Shown piece after piece: positions 45,350-54,178 of a DNA stretch of 64,000 nt. The first letter of the stretch is position 1, and each line of letters starts with the position of its first letter. Source of the stretch: CAG-1782 sp964418255 (GTDB taxonomy: Bacteria; Bacillota; Clostridia; Christensenellales; DTU072); the NCBI GenBank assembly GCA_964418255.1, contig CAYQKV010000002.1, forward strand, positions 1 to 64,000, given 5' to 3'. The position numbers were made by a program, and so were the translations under genes. The notes beneath the pieces are model-generated. The model made no database searches. It had not been told where the DNA came from and was given only the letters and a program-made list of their open reading frames with translations.

Positions 45350-46051
45350 TTATAACTTTTTAAGTTTATAAAGTATCGTCGTGCTGATGCCGCTTACAGC
45401 CATTCCGACGATGACCATAGTGGACTGACTGAGGCTTTCGCCGAAACCTAAGAGGTTGCCGACGACGCAGATAAGTATGCAGACGACGAAGGGTATTATC
45501 GCTATTTTGAAGTATTGAGCGATAAGCACGAGGGTGAGACCGCCGAAAATCGCAGGTATGACGTACGGTGATACGGGTTTGAGAACTTCGACGATTTGTT
45601 CCTGGAATATGATGAGGGGAATGAGCCCGATTATTATTACCAGGGTGGTTACTATACTGCTCACCGCTATGGAGATAGTGGTTATTATTTCCTCTTCTTC
45701 CGTTCCTTTTTCCACGCCCGTTATGTTCTGCGCGTTGAGCGCGCACGGAAGTTTGAGATTGCTGACGTTGCCGGTTATGAATGAAAGGTACTGTCCGCCC
45801 GTGCCGAGAAGGGGAGCGTAGCTCAGAGCTTCGATAAGACCTATCGCAACGTAGCCGAGAAGGAAGGGAACGCACTGCCCGAGAGCTTTCCAGTCGGGAA
45901 GAGCTTTTGCGGAAACGCAGTAGAGAACGGGAACGAGACAGATGAGCCCGAGAGCTATCCAGGTAAACAGCCTGCCCGCGTTGTGAATTTTGTTGTTATA
46001 TATGTCTCTTTCGGTAAGAACCGCCTGAGTTTTTTCGGTTTTCTTTTTCAT
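45350..46051 (-). CDS. Polytopic membrane protein, partner of the 46061 gene
   Basis: A 233-residue product with about six hydrophobic helices. A GTGGQYLSFITGNVSNLKLP loop joins helices two and three, and TISIAVSSIVTTLVIIIG is another segment. I do not recognise the family. It starts 9 bases after the preceding gene on the same strand and has a clear AGGAGG, so the two probably form a two-part transporter or channel. The substrate is unknown. Confidence 0.72.
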   Translation of the reverse strand: MKKKTEKTQAVLTERDIYNNKIHNAGRLFTWIALGLICLVPVLYCVSAKALPDWKALGQCVPFLLGYVAIGLIEALSYAPLLGTGGQYLSFITGNVSNLKLPCALNAQNITGVEKGTEEEEIITTISIAVSSIVTTLVIIIGLIPLIIFQEQIVEVLKPVSPYVIPAIFGGLTLVLIAQYFKIAIIPFVVCILICVVGNLLGFGESLSQSTMVIVGMAVSGISTTILYKLKKL

Positions 46052-46060
46052 AACTGCCTC

Positions 46061-46804
46061 CTAAAATACAAACGTAAATCCGTAAGCCGTCGCAAGCGCG
46101 CCGAGAATGGTAATGGGAAGAGCATAGTTTTCCAACCATTTCTGTTTTCCGATTTTGATTATCACGCCGCAGATACCCATAATGACGAGACTTGCCGCAA
46201 GGGTGATGAGGGTTATTTCGCCGTAAGTGGAAATGCCCGTCGCTTCGTCGGTCGTGGGTTTGCCTACGGTAAATATGCCGCCTACAAGAAGCGCGCTCAG
46301 CATACCCGCGAGAAGACCGCCGAGAAGCGCGCCGGTAATCGTGTTCATAAGTTTACCGTTTTTCTTCTGTAAGTCGGCGAGTTTGCCTTGGTACTTTTTA
46401 TAAACTATCGCGTTGAAAAGAGGACCGGAGAGAATGGAAAGAGTCATTACGGTAACTGCCGTAGCGACTATTACTTCCGTGGACGCGCCCGTGCCCGCAA
46501 GCGCGCTGTTAGCCGTGTTGTAAGCTATGAGTTCGTATTGAAGCGCGCCGATAACGGTAAGACGTATCCAGGGAATGGCGAGTCCGAGACTGGACATCAT
46601 AATTCCTATTCCGATAACTATCGGGATACTCGGAACGATGGAGAAAACCGCGCTGGAAACCACTGTCTTTTTGATTTTAGACATACTCAAGCCGATTTTC
46701 TTCGCGCGTTTTATGCTTTTGACGATGAAAAAAACGCTCATTCCGATGATGGTGGCGGCGATAACCGCGCCGATAACGTAAATAATCGGATAACTTTTTA
46801 CCAT
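46061..46804 (-). CDS. DUF5058-like membrane protein
   Basis: Read as 247 residues from the ATG at 46804, which has AGGAG upstream; a longer reading to 46996 runs through non-coding sequence. About six helices. The segments SMSKIKKTVVSSAVFSIVPS and IPWIRLTVIGALQYELIA fit what I recall of DUF5058. Family function is not established. With the following gene it looks like a transport pair. Confidence 0.65.
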   Translation of the reverse strand: MVKSYPIIYVIGAVIAATIIGMSVFFIVKSIKRAKKIGLSMSKIKKTVVSSAVFSIVPSIPIVIGIGIMMSSLGLAIPWIRLTVIGALQYELIAYNTANSALAGTGASTEVIVATAVTVMTLSILSGPLFNAIVYKKYQGKLADLQKKNGKLMNTITGALLGGLLAGMLSALLVGGIFTVGKPTTDEATGISTYGEITLITLAASLVIMGICGVIIKIGKQKWLENYALPITILGALATAYGFTFVF

Positions 46805-47026
46805 ATGCTCCTCTCTGTTGTAAATTTTTAAGAATACTTTAATGAATATGATACTACGTTTTGCCCGAAAAGTAAATAGGCAGAACGCGATTTCGGGCGG
46901 GAAAAGGTATTTTTGACGAAAACCTTGCTTTTTGCGTTGCAACGAAGCGGAGAGATTGCGTTGATTTTTTTTCGTAAGTGAACCGTCGCCGTACAAAGTT
47001 AAGCGACTTGCCGTAAAATCCCACGC

Positions 47027-47083
47027 AACGTTTGGTCGGAGTCAAAAGAAACGCTTGTTAAAAAAATATGTTTGTGGTAAAAT
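47027..47083. promoter_or_regulatory. Gap 46805-47124: A-repeat remnant and promoter of the 47125 gene
   Basis: AACGTTTGGTCGGA (47027-47040) is the reverse complement of the start of an A repeat, and the next bases on the minus strand resemble a decayed outer stem. TTGTTA (47055-47060) and TAAAAT (47078-47083), 17 bases apart, are a plausible promoter for the plus-strand gene. Nothing else is recognised in this gap. Confidence 0.55.
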
Positions 47084-47124
47084 TATAAAAAGCAAAGAAG
47101 GGGGAGAAATCGGAAAGTTCGCTT

Positions 47125-47694
47125 ATGGATATTTACAGTATAGTAATCATCGTCGGGTTCGCCGTCAGTTTGTTGCTCGGTTTTTTACTCGGGTTCGGCA
47201 GAACGCTTAAATTCCTTACAGGGGGAGTGGTCGGAGTTATCATTTCGATTTTTTTCTGCGTGACGTTCGGCGGGATTATTGCGAACATTTCTTTCGTATC
47301 GGAACTGATAACCAAAGGAAACGCGTATTTCGGCGAGTTTGCCGCTATTCTTGCGAAAATCAACGTGGCGACCTGGATATACTACGTCGTATTGTTCGTT
47401 ATCGTGCAGATTGCGAGGATAATCATAGTAAAGACGATTGCGAGAGTTTTTACGCCGAAAGACAAAAGTTCCAAACTTTTCGGAGTGAGAAATATGATAA
47501 ACCGCGTGCTCGGCCTCGTGCTGTTCGGCGCGTGTTTCGTTTTGCTCGTCTATCTCGTAATGGCGGTTATGGCTCTTTTAACCGACGTGGAGGCGGTTTC
47601 TTCCGCGCTCGAAACTATGAAAGAAAGCGGCAAAAGTTTCTTTTATCTTATGTATATCAATAATCCGATAGATTTAAGCGCGCTTTTCGGTTGA
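47125..47694 (+). CDS. CvpA-family membrane protein
   Basis: A 189-residue protein with four helices. DIYSIVIIVGFAVSLLLGFLLGFGRTLKFLTGGV matches the CvpA pattern of a short first helix followed by a G-F/G-R turn, only partly quoted here as DIYSIVIIVGF and LGFLLGFGRTLK. The loop with RVFTPKDKSSK and RMLG-like NRVLGLVLFG is also typical. In other bacteria the family affects envelope traits. The ribosome site is poor (AGGGGGAG about 18 bases upstream), so the start is not certain. Confidence 0.65.
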   Translation: MDIYSIVIIVGFAVSLLLGFLLGFGRTLKFLTGGVVGVIISIFFCVTFGGIIANISFVSELITKGNAYFGEFAAILAKINVATWIYYVVLFVIVQIARIIIVKTIARVFTPKDKSSKLFGVRNMINRVLGLVLFGACFVLLVYLVMAVMALLTDVEAVSSALETMKESGKSFFYLMYINNPIDLSALFG

Positions 47695-47703
47695 TGAATT
47701 GCT

Positions 47704-48393
47704 ATGGACGCTTTTTCGAGAACGGAAATTTTGTTTGGTAAAGAGGGAATGGACAAACTGTCCTCTTCTTCGGTAATCGTCTTCGGACTCGGAGGAGTGG
47801 GCGGATACGCCGCGGAAGCGCTGGTAAGAAGCGGCGTGGGGCGCCTTGCGCTCGTCGACTTCGACGTCGTCGCGTCAAGCAACATAAACCGACAGCTTAT
47901 CGCAACGACCGAGACCGTTTCTATGAAAAAAACGCTTGCGGAAAAAAATCGGCTTTTATCAATAAATCCGCAACTCGAAATCGAGGTTTTCGACGAATTT
48001 TTTAACGAGAATTCAAAGATTGATTTCGGCAAATACGACTACGTTATCGACGCAATCGACGACGTGCCCGGGAAACTGCTTATCGCAAAAAAAGCGAAGG
48101 AGGCGGGCGTTAAAGAAATATGCTGTCTTTCCGCGGGCAACAAACTCGACCCGACGCGCTTTAAGGTCGGGGATATTTATTCTACGAGCGTCTGCCCTCT
48201 TGCGCGGGCGATGAGAAAAAAACTGCGCGAAACGGGAATAGAAAAACTCAAAGTAGTGTGGAGCGACGAGCCTCCCGCCGAGCATAAGTCGCAGAGCGAA
48301 AACGAAAAAAATATAGGAAGCGTTGCGTTTGCGACGGGTGTAGCGGGACTGATTGCCGCGGGAGAAGCGATTAAGGACATCGCGTTTAATTAA
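47704..48393 (+). CDS. tcdA: tRNA threonylcarbamoyladenosine dehydratase
   Basis: A 229-residue E1-like (ThiF/MoeB) enzyme that cyclises t6A in tRNA. GLGGVGGYAAEALVRSG is the nucleotide-binding loop and DFDVVASSNINRQ the family signature. VIDAIDDVPGKL and a mid-chain Cys (EICCLSAGN) also fit. The product is shorter than the E. coli form. It starts 9 bases after the CvpA-like gene. There is no good ribosome site, so coupling is likely. Confidence 0.9.
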   Translation: MDAFSRTEILFGKEGMDKLSSSSVIVFGLGGVGGYAAEALVRSGVGRLALVDFDVVASSNINRQLIATTETVSMKKTLAEKNRLLSINPQLEIEVFDEFFNENSKIDFGKYDYVIDAIDDVPGKLLIAKKAKEAGVKEICCLSAGNKLDPTRFKVGDIYSTSVCPLARAMRKKLRETGIEKLKVVWSDEPPAEHKSQSENEKNIGSVAFATGVAGLIAAGEAIKDIAFN

Positions 48394-48406
48394 AAGGAGT
48401 TACATA

Positions 48407-49234
48407 ATGAATACCGAACTCAGTTTCGAAGTGTTTCCGCCGAAAACAAGCGACGGAATAGAGAAAATTTACGCGTGTCTTGACGGTCTTTCCAAACTAA
48501 ACCCGTCGTTTATAAGCGTGACGTACAGCGCGGGCAACGCGAAAAAGGGACTTACTGCGGAAGTGTGCGAATACATACAAAACAAATACGGAATTCCCGC
48601 CGTGTCGCACCTTACTTGCGCGGGAGCGACTTCCGAAAGCGTAAAAAGGGAACTCGGGATACTTAAATCAAAGAAAGTGAATACCATACTCGCGTTAAGA
48701 GGTGATATAACGCCCGATAAAAAACTCGGAGAATACAGGCACGCAACCGACCTTATAAAGGTAATCAACGATTTCGGCGGATTCGAAACGTGCGGGGCTT
48801 GCTACCCCGAAGGGCACGTGGAAAGCGGAAGCGTTTACGACGATTTGTTTACGATTAAAGCTAAATACGACCTCGGCGTAAGAAAGTTTATCAGTCAACT
48901 TTTTTTGGACAACGCGGATTTTTTGCATATGCGCGACGAAGGGAAAAAAGCCTGCGAAGACGGACTTTTCTGCGCGGGGATAATGCCTGTTTTGTCGGCG
49001 GGTTCGGTCTATCGTATGCTTACGCTCAGCGGGGCGAAACTTACGAAAGAGATGAGGGAAATTCTCGGAAAATTCGGCGGCGAACCCGCGTCTATGAAGA
49101 AAGCGGGAATAGAATACGCCGTTAAACAGATACGCAATCTGTGCGCGGAAGGGTGCGACGGAATTCACATTTATACGATGTGCAAAGCGGACGTCGCCGA
49201 TAAGATATGCGACGGGATAAAGGACGCGCTGTGA
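48407..49234 (+). CDS. metF: 5,10-methylenetetrahydrofolate reductase
   Basis: Taken as 275 residues from ATG 48407, with AGGAG at 48395-48399; the longer frame from 48353 overlaps tcdA without need. FEVFPPK at the start, SVTYSAGN, HLTCAGAT and ILALRGD are MetF hallmarks for the FAD barrel. It supplies 5-methyl-THF to MetH two genes downstream. Confidence 0.95.
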   Translation: MNTELSFEVFPPKTSDGIEKIYACLDGLSKLNPSFISVTYSAGNAKKGLTAEVCEYIQNKYGIPAVSHLTCAGATSESVKRELGILKSKKVNTILALRGDITPDKKLGEYRHATDLIKVINDFGGFETCGACYPEGHVESGSVYDDLFTIKAKYDLGVRKFISQLFLDNADFLHMRDEGKKACEDGLFCAGIMPVLSAGSVYRMLTLSGAKLTKEMREILGKFGGEPASMKKAGIEYAVKQIRNLCAEGCDGIHIYTMCKADVADKICDGIKDAL

Positions 49235-49235
49235 G

Positions 49236-49775
49236 ATGAAAGAAGCGGCAAGGTATCTGGGGCTAAAAACCGTCGACGAAAAGACGGAAAAACTTATCGA
49301 AGAAATGGAGCGCGAAGCGGAGACGCTCGCGCCTTCTTACGTTTACGCGTGTTTTGGCGTACAAGAGTCCGACGACGGGGTAAAACTCGAAGGGACGAAC
49401 GTGGTTCTTACAGGAAAACTTGCGAAAAAGCACTTTAACGGGTGCAAAAAAATAATCGTCGTTCTGGCGACTTTGGGGCTTAAAAGCGAAATTTTGTTAA
49501 AACGGTATTTTGCGATAAACGCCGCAAAAGCGGTGGTTCTCGACGCGGTTTATACCGCAAAAATAGAGAGTTTTCTCGACGGAATCGAAAAAAAACTTGC
49601 GGAAGAGTACGGCGAACTTACGGGAAGAATAAGTTGCGGATACGGAGATTTGCCTATTTCCGCGCAGAAAGACCTGTTTGATTTGCTCGAAGGGGAGCGT
49701 ACGGGCGTAGGAATAAACGACTGTTATATGCTTACGCCGAACAAAAGCGTAATCGCGTTAATCGGAGTGAAATGA
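49236..49775 (+). CDS. Free-standing methionine synthase activation domain protein
   Basis: A 179-residue product matching the C-terminal AdoMet-binding reactivation domain of MetH. RISCGYGDLPISAQKDLF and the closing MLTPNKSVIALIGVK correspond to the domain's SAM-binding motifs. It would let inactive cob(II)alamin MetH be re-methylated. It stands 1 base after metF and overlaps metH by 4 bases, so the three are stoichiometrically linked. In E. coli this domain is fused to MetH. Confidence 0.88.
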   Translation: MKEAARYLGLKTVDEKTEKLIEEMEREAETLAPSYVYACFGVQESDDGVKLEGTNVVLTGKLAKKHFNGCKKIIVVLATLGLKSEILLKRYFAINAAKAVVLDAVYTAKIESFLDGIEKKLAEEYGELTGRISCGYGDLPISAQKDLFDLLEGERTGVGINDCYMLTPNKSVIALIGVK

Positions 49776-52132
49776 AAAAAGAATTTACCGAATTTATAAA
49801 AGGAAGAGTTTACCTCGACGGAGGAACGGGCAGCGCGCTTGTAAAAGCGGGCGTTTCCACGCTTCACGCAGAACTTCTCAATATCGAAAGTCCGCAGACG
49901 GTCGTAGACATACACGAGAGGTATTTTGCCGCGGGAAGCAACGTTGTTTATACCAACACGTTCGGTTGCAACCGTAAAAAAGCGGATTTAACTAAGTATA
50001 CGCTCGAAGAAATTATACAGGCGGCGGTAAAGAATGCGAAAAACGCGGCGGAAAAGTACGAAGGATACGTTCTGTACGATTGCGGACCGACGGGAGAACT
50101 TTTGTATCCGTACGGAAGAATGACTTTCGACGAAGCGTATTCGATTTTCGCCGAGCAGGCGGAAGCGTTGAAAGGAACGGGCGTCGACGGCGTGGCGATA
50201 GAAACTATGTCCGACTTGCAGGAAATGCGCGCGGCGATACTTGCGTTCAAGGAAATCGCGGGGGTGCCGATAATCGCGAGTATGACTTTCGAGAAAAACG
50301 GCAGGACTTTCGCGGGCGTTTCCGCGGAGAGTTTCGCGTTGTGCGCGCAATCTCTGGGCGCGGTCGCTATCGGCGCGAATTGCGGCACGGGCGCGGAGGG
50401 AATGGAAAAAGCGTTGTCCGCGATTATAAAGAACGCGCGCGTTCCCGTTTTTGCAAAGCCCAACGCGGGACTTCCTCGGTACGAGGACGGCAAAACGCTG
50501 TACGACGTAAACCCGAGCGAATTTGCGTTGCAGATAAGAAAACTTGCCGAAATGGGAGCAAACATACTCGGCGGTTGTTGCGGAACGGACGAAGAGTACA
50601 TTAAAAAAACCGTAGAAGCGACGAAAGATTTGCCTTGCGTAAAGAACGATAACCACACGGACGCGGTATGTTCGTATTCGAACGTCGTTCGTTTCGGGGA
50701 AAAACAGCCTCTTATAATAGGAGAGAGGGTGAACCCGACCAACAAACCGCTCTTGAAACAGGCGATTCTCGACGATAATTACGATTATATCCTTTCTATG
50801 TGCGTAGAGCAGGCGGAACAGGGCGCGGATTTACTCGACGTCAATCTCGGAATGACTGGAATAAATGAAAAAGAGAAACTTACGTCCGCCGTCGCGTTCG
50901 TGCAGGGCGTTGCGGATTTGCCTCTCGTCATCGACACGCCTAAAAAAGACGCGCTGGAAAGCGCGGTCAGAATAACCAACGGGATTTGCGTGATAAATTC
51001 GGTAAACGCGTCTCCGTCGTCTGCGGAAAAAGTTTTTCCCGTAGCGAAAAAATACGGTAGTTACATCGTCGCTCTTTGTATGGACGACAACGGAATTCCG
51101 ACCGACGTCGAGGGTAGAATAGACGCGGCGAAGAGGATACTCGTTGAAGCGAAAAAATACGGAATAGGGAAAGAAAAACTTCTTTTCGACCCGCTCACAA
51201 TGGCGGTGAGCGTAGACGTAAACAACGCTGTCATCGTGATGAAAACCGTGGAAAGGTTAAGAAAAGAACTCGGCGTAAAAACGACTTTGGGGCTTTCAAA
51301 CGTGAGTTTCGGTTTGCCAAACCGCAGTAAAATCAACGGAGCGTTTTTGAAAATGCTTACCGACGCGGGAGTGGAAAGCGTAATCGTCAATCCGTCCTTA
51401 CGTCCGAACGACGACGGGGCGGCGATTGAGCTTTTAAGAGGAAAAGACCCTGCCTGCGCCGCCTATATCGCGCAGAACACGACGAAGACCGAAATGAAAA
51501 CCGAATCTCGCGCGCGCGATATAAAATACTGTATACTTCACGGCATAAGCGAGGAAGCGGTTCGCGCCGCAAAAGAGGAAACGACGGAAGAGAATTATCG
51601 CGACGTAATAAACGACGGCGTAATAGAGGGGTTGAACGAACTCGGCGCGGCGTATGAAAGAGGCGAGGCGTTCCTGCCGCAGCTTATCGCGGGTAGCGAG
51701 GCGGCGAAAGCCGCGCTCGAATATATAAAGAGCGCGTTTATGAAAAGCGGCGTAGGAAAAGCGAAAGCGACAATCGTTATGGCGACGGTAAAGGGCGACG
51801 TGCACGACATAGGCAAGAACATAGTAAAAGCGGTTACTTCGAATTACGGCTACCGCATAATCGACCTCGGAAAGGACGTGCCGTGCGAAGAGATACTCCG
51901 CGCGATAGAGAAATATTCGCCGCAGGCGGTGGGGCTCAGCGCGCTTATGACCACGACGATAGAGAATATGACGGTCGCCGTTTCGGAAATAAGGAATAAG
52001 TACCCCGATTTACCAGTGCTTGTCGGGGGCGCTGTGGTGACTTCGGTTTATGCGGAAAGCGTCGGGGCGATTTATTCGTCGGACGCGCAGCACACCGTAA
52101 AAATTTTGGAGAAAATGTTTGCAAATCGTTGA
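49772..52132 (+). CDS. metH: Cobalamin-dependent methionine synthase lacking the activation domain
   Basis: A 786-residue enzyme in modules. The homocysteine module has zinc ligands Cys204 (GANCGTG) and Cys269-Cys270 (GGCCGT). The pterin module starts near residue 308 (IIGERVNPTNK), and a B12 cap segment with AYERGEAFLPQLIAG follows. The B12-binding module has the DVHDIGKN motif and axial His678. No reactivation domain follows; it is encoded just upstream. It transfers methyl from 5-methyl-THF to homocysteine, the product of the MetA-MetY route. Confidence 0.95.
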   Translation: MKKEFTEFIKGRVYLDGGTGSALVKAGVSTLHAELLNIESPQTVVDIHERYFAAGSNVVYTNTFGCNRKKADLTKYTLEEIIQAAVKNAKNAAEKYEGYVLYDCGPTGELLYPYGRMTFDEAYSIFAEQAEALKGTGVDGVAIETMSDLQEMRAAILAFKEIAGVPIIASMTFEKNGRTFAGVSAESFALCAQSLGAVAIGANCGTGAEGMEKALSAIIKNARVPVFAKPNAGLPRYEDGKTLYDVNPSEFALQIRKLAEMGANILGGCCGTDEEYIKKTVEATKDLPCVKNDNHTDAVCSYSNVVRFGEKQPLIIGERVNPTNKPLLKQAILDDNYDYILSMCVEQAEQGADLLDVNLGMTGINEKEKLTSAVAFVQGVADLPLVIDTPKKDALESAVRITNGICVINSVNASPSSAEKVFPVAKKYGSYIVALCMDDNGIPTDVEGRIDAAKRILVEAKKYGIGKEKLLFDPLTMAVSVDVNNAVIVMKTVERLRKELGVKTTLGLSNVSFGLPNRSKINGAFLKMLTDAGVESVIVNPSLRPNDDGAAIELLRGKDPACAAYIAQNTTKTEMKTESRARDIKYCILHGISEEAVRAAKEETTEENYRDVINDGVIEGLNELGAAYERGEAFLPQLIAGSEAAKAALEYIKSAFMKSGVGKAKATIVMATVKGDVHDIGKNIVKAVTSNYGYRIIDLGKDVPCEEILRAIEKYSPQAVGLSALMTTTIENMTVAVSEIRNKYPDLPVLVGGAVVTSVYAESVGAIYSSDAQHTVKILEKMFANR

Positions 52133-52157
52133 CCGAAAAATAAAATTGTGATAGCAT
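52129..52157 (+). promoter_or_regulatory. Possible promoter of the leader peptide and ligase gene
   Basis: TTGACC (52129-52134) and TAGCAT (52152-52157) are 17 bases apart, overlapping the metH stop. The -10 box matches four of six positions. Transcription would start near 52164. Read-through from metH is an alternative source of leader RNA. Confidence 0.5.
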
Positions 52158-52187
52158 AAGAGTACCAAATTCAAAGAAAGGGAATAG

Positions 52188-52247
52188 ATGTATACAAGCA
52201 AATTGTTGGCAGTCGTAGAAGTCGTAGTCGTAAACGTCCTAAAATGA
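52188..52247 (+). CDS. Valine-rich leader peptide
   Basis: An open frame of 19 codons, MYTSKLLAVVEVVVVNVLK, with a good ribosome site AAAGGG 5 bases upstream. Seven of the 19 codons are Val, six of them in the run V-V-E-V-V-V-V, with three Leu. The Val codons occupy 52212-52238. Such a run directly before an attenuator is the hallmark of amino-acid-controlled leader peptides (ilv and leu types). The peptide itself probably has no function; stalling at Val codons would set the RNA fold downstream. Confidence 0.82.
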   Translation: MYTSKLLAVVEVVVVNVLK

Positions 52248-52318
52248 CGTTCGATTAGTAATGCTTGTAAGCGGCTTTAAGAATTTATGAGGTATCTTAC
52301 AAGCAAGATACCTTTTTT
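52193..52318 (+). promoter_or_regulatory. Transcription attenuator of the acyl-CoA ligase gene
   Basis: There are four segments. Segment 1, TACAAGCA (52193-52200, inside the leader peptide), pairs with segment 2, TGCTTGTA (52262-52269). Segment 2 extended to TGCTTGTAAG (52262-52271) pairs perfectly over 10 bases with segment 3, CTTACAAGCA (52296-52305), as an antiterminator. The terminator GGTATCTT/AAGATACC (52291-52312) with six T overlaps segment 3. So 1:2 plus terminator and 2:3 antiterminator are mutually exclusive. A ribosome stalled at the Val codons would cover segment 1 and free segment 2, giving read-through when valyl-tRNA is short. Confidence 0.82.
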
Positions 52319-52339
52319 CATTTCATACAGGAGAAGCAG

Positions 52340-53980
52340 ATGAACTTAGTAAACAGATTTCTTAGCAGAACGGACTTTAAGGACTATGAAGATTTTCGTC
52401 GTAACGGCAAGCTCAAAGTTCCCGAAAAATTCAATTTTGCGTACGACGTCATCGACGAGTATGCGCGTCTTGCGCCCGACAAAAGAGCTATTCTTTGGTG
52501 CAACGACAAGGGCGAAGAAAAAGTTATTACGTTCAAAGAACTTTCCCTTCTTGCCAACAAGGCGGCGAACGTTCTTAAAAGTCGCGGTTTGAAAAAAGGC
52601 GATATAATAATGACGATGCTCAACCGTCGTTGGGAATACTGGGTTACCGTTATCGCTTGCCACAAGGCGGGGTTGGTTATTATCCCCGCGACGTTTTTGC
52701 TTACGCCTAAGGATATAGAATACAGAATAAAAGGCGCGGGTGCGAAATGCCTTATCGCGACGAACGAGGACGTCGTTCTTGCAAACATCGACAACGCGAA
52801 GGATTCTTTACCCGACGATATGATTTATTTCGCGACGGGAGACCACGCAGGGTATGCGAACTATACCGCGGAAATGGAAAAAGCGAGCGACGAATGGGAA
52901 AGGGTGGAGACCGCCCTCGACGATGAAAGTATGGTTTATTTTACTTCGGGCACGACGGGGTATCCCAAAATGGTCGCTCATAACTATCTCTATCCTCTCG
53001 GATTCATTTACAACGCGGTGTTCTGGCACAAGGTTATCGACGACGGTTTGCATTTTACCTCTTCCGAATCGGGCTGGGCGAAATGCAGTTGGGGAAAACT
53101 TTACGGGCAATGGATTGCCGGCGCGTGTCTGTTTATTTACGATTATTTACATAAATTCAAACCTACGGACTTGCTGGAAAGAATAGAAAAATACAAAGTC
53201 GATACTTTCTGCGCACCGCCGACGATTTATCGTTATCTTATAAAAGAAGATTTGTCGAAATACGACCTTTCCTCCCTTTCGCATTGTTCTACGGCGGGCG
53301 AAGCTCTCAATCCCGAAGTTTTCCGTCAATTTTATGCTGCAACGGGACAGAAAATTTACGAAGGGTACGGACAGACGGAGACGAGCATTATTCTCGGTAC
53401 GTTTTCTATGATGGATATAAAAGAGGGCAGTATGGGAAAACCCTCGCCGCTTTACGACCTTCATCTTGTCGACGAAAATATGAACGACGTTCAGCCGGGC
53501 GTTGTCGGTGAAATCGTTATTAAAATTCAACACCCGCAATGCAGTCTGATTTATAAATACCATAACAGTCCCGAGCTTACAAAAGAACGCCTTGGCGACG
53601 GGTATCATCACACGGGCGACCTCGCGTATTACGACGAAGACGGGTATTTCTGGTTTATCGGAAGGACGGACGACGTGATAAAGAGCAGCGGGTACAGAAT
53701 AGGACCGTTCGAGGTTGAAAGCGCGCTTATGGAACACCCAGCGGTTCTCGAATGTGCGATAACCGGCGTTCCCGACGAGCAAAGAGGTCAGATAATCAAA
53801 GCAACCATAGTCCTCGCCAAAGGCTATGAACCCTCCGACGCGCTTGTAAAAGAATTGCAGAACCACGTCAAAACTTCCACCGCGCCGTATAAGTACCCCA
53901 GAGTGGTGGAATTTGTAAAAGAACTTCCCAAAACCATAAGCGGCAAAATCAAACGCGCCGAAATTCGCAAGCAAAACTAA
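52340..53980 (+). CDS. AMP-forming acyl-CoA ligase (medium- or branched-chain acyl-CoA synthetase type)
   Basis: A 546-residue member of the ANL superfamily. YFTSGTTGYPKM is the phosphate loop and YEGYGQTETS motif A5. HTGDLAYYDEDGYFWFIGRTDD is the hinge region and PKTISGKIKRAEIR carries the catalytic Lys. The overall pattern resembles ACSM-type medium-chain synthetases. From memory, an archaeal member of that group prefers 2-methylbutyrate. ATACAGGAGAAGC gives a strong ribosome site right after the attenuator. Control by valine codons suggests that it activates isobutyrate or related acids for reductive carboxylation to branched amino acids; this is inference. Confidence 0.88.
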   Translation: MNLVNRFLSRTDFKDYEDFRRNGKLKVPEKFNFAYDVIDEYARLAPDKRAILWCNDKGEEKVITFKELSLLANKAANVLKSRGLKKGDIIMTMLNRRWEYWVTVIACHKAGLVIIPATFLLTPKDIEYRIKGAGAKCLIATNEDVVLANIDNAKDSLPDDMIYFATGDHAGYANYTAEMEKASDEWERVETALDDESMVYFTSGTTGYPKMVAHNYLYPLGFIYNAVFWHKVIDDGLHFTSSESGWAKCSWGKLYGQWIAGACLFIYDYLHKFKPTDLLERIEKYKVDTFCAPPTIYRYLIKEDLSKYDLSSLSHCSTAGEALNPEVFRQFYAATGQKIYEGYGQTETSIILGTFSMMDIKEGSMGKPSPLYDLHLVDENMNDVQPGVVGEIVIKIQHPQCSLIYKYHNSPELTKERLGDGYHHTGDLAYYDEDGYFWFIGRTDDVIKSSGYRIGPFEVESALMEHPAVLECAITGVPDEQRGQIIKATIVLAKGYEPSDALVKELQNHVKTSTAPYKYPRVVEFVKELPKTISGKIKRAEIRKQN

Positions 53981-53997
53981 ATATTTTGAAAAAGAAT

Positions 53998-54068
53998 TGC
54001 GAGATGGGAAAACTTTTTCGGCAAAAAGTTTCTCCCCTCTCGCGCTCTCCCTTTACAAAAACTTTTAG
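53998..54068 (-). repeat. B palindromic element B5
   Basis: On the minus strand it reads GTAAAGGGAGAGCGCGAGAGGGGAG with a matching arm, inverted relative to B1-B4. It belongs with the A copy at 54238-54435 as one inverted A-linker-B unit trailing ychF. Confidence 0.82.
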
Positions 54069-54142
54069 CTTTTATTTAATAGTTTTTTCTTATAGGTTAA
54101 GTGTGTACTTATATGAAGAATAATAACAGTTAAAACACTGTG

Positions 54143-54178
54143 TCAACCCGCCCACCCGCCCGATAGAGTGGGTTTTAT
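54143..54178 (+). repeat. C-rich tail module in opposite orientation
   Basis: GTCAACCCGCCCACCCGCCC followed by GATAGAGTGGGTTTT is the terminal module of A repeats (compare 41452-41480 and 62272-62308). Here it points opposite to the A copy at 54238-54435 and lies 60 bases away. CCCAC and GTGGG form its stem. Confidence 0.7.

Noticed and set aside
52164..52318. T-box leader before the acyl-CoA ligase
   Set aside because: No AGGGTGG-type T-box sequence; a translated Val-rich frame and classical alternative helices explain the region better.
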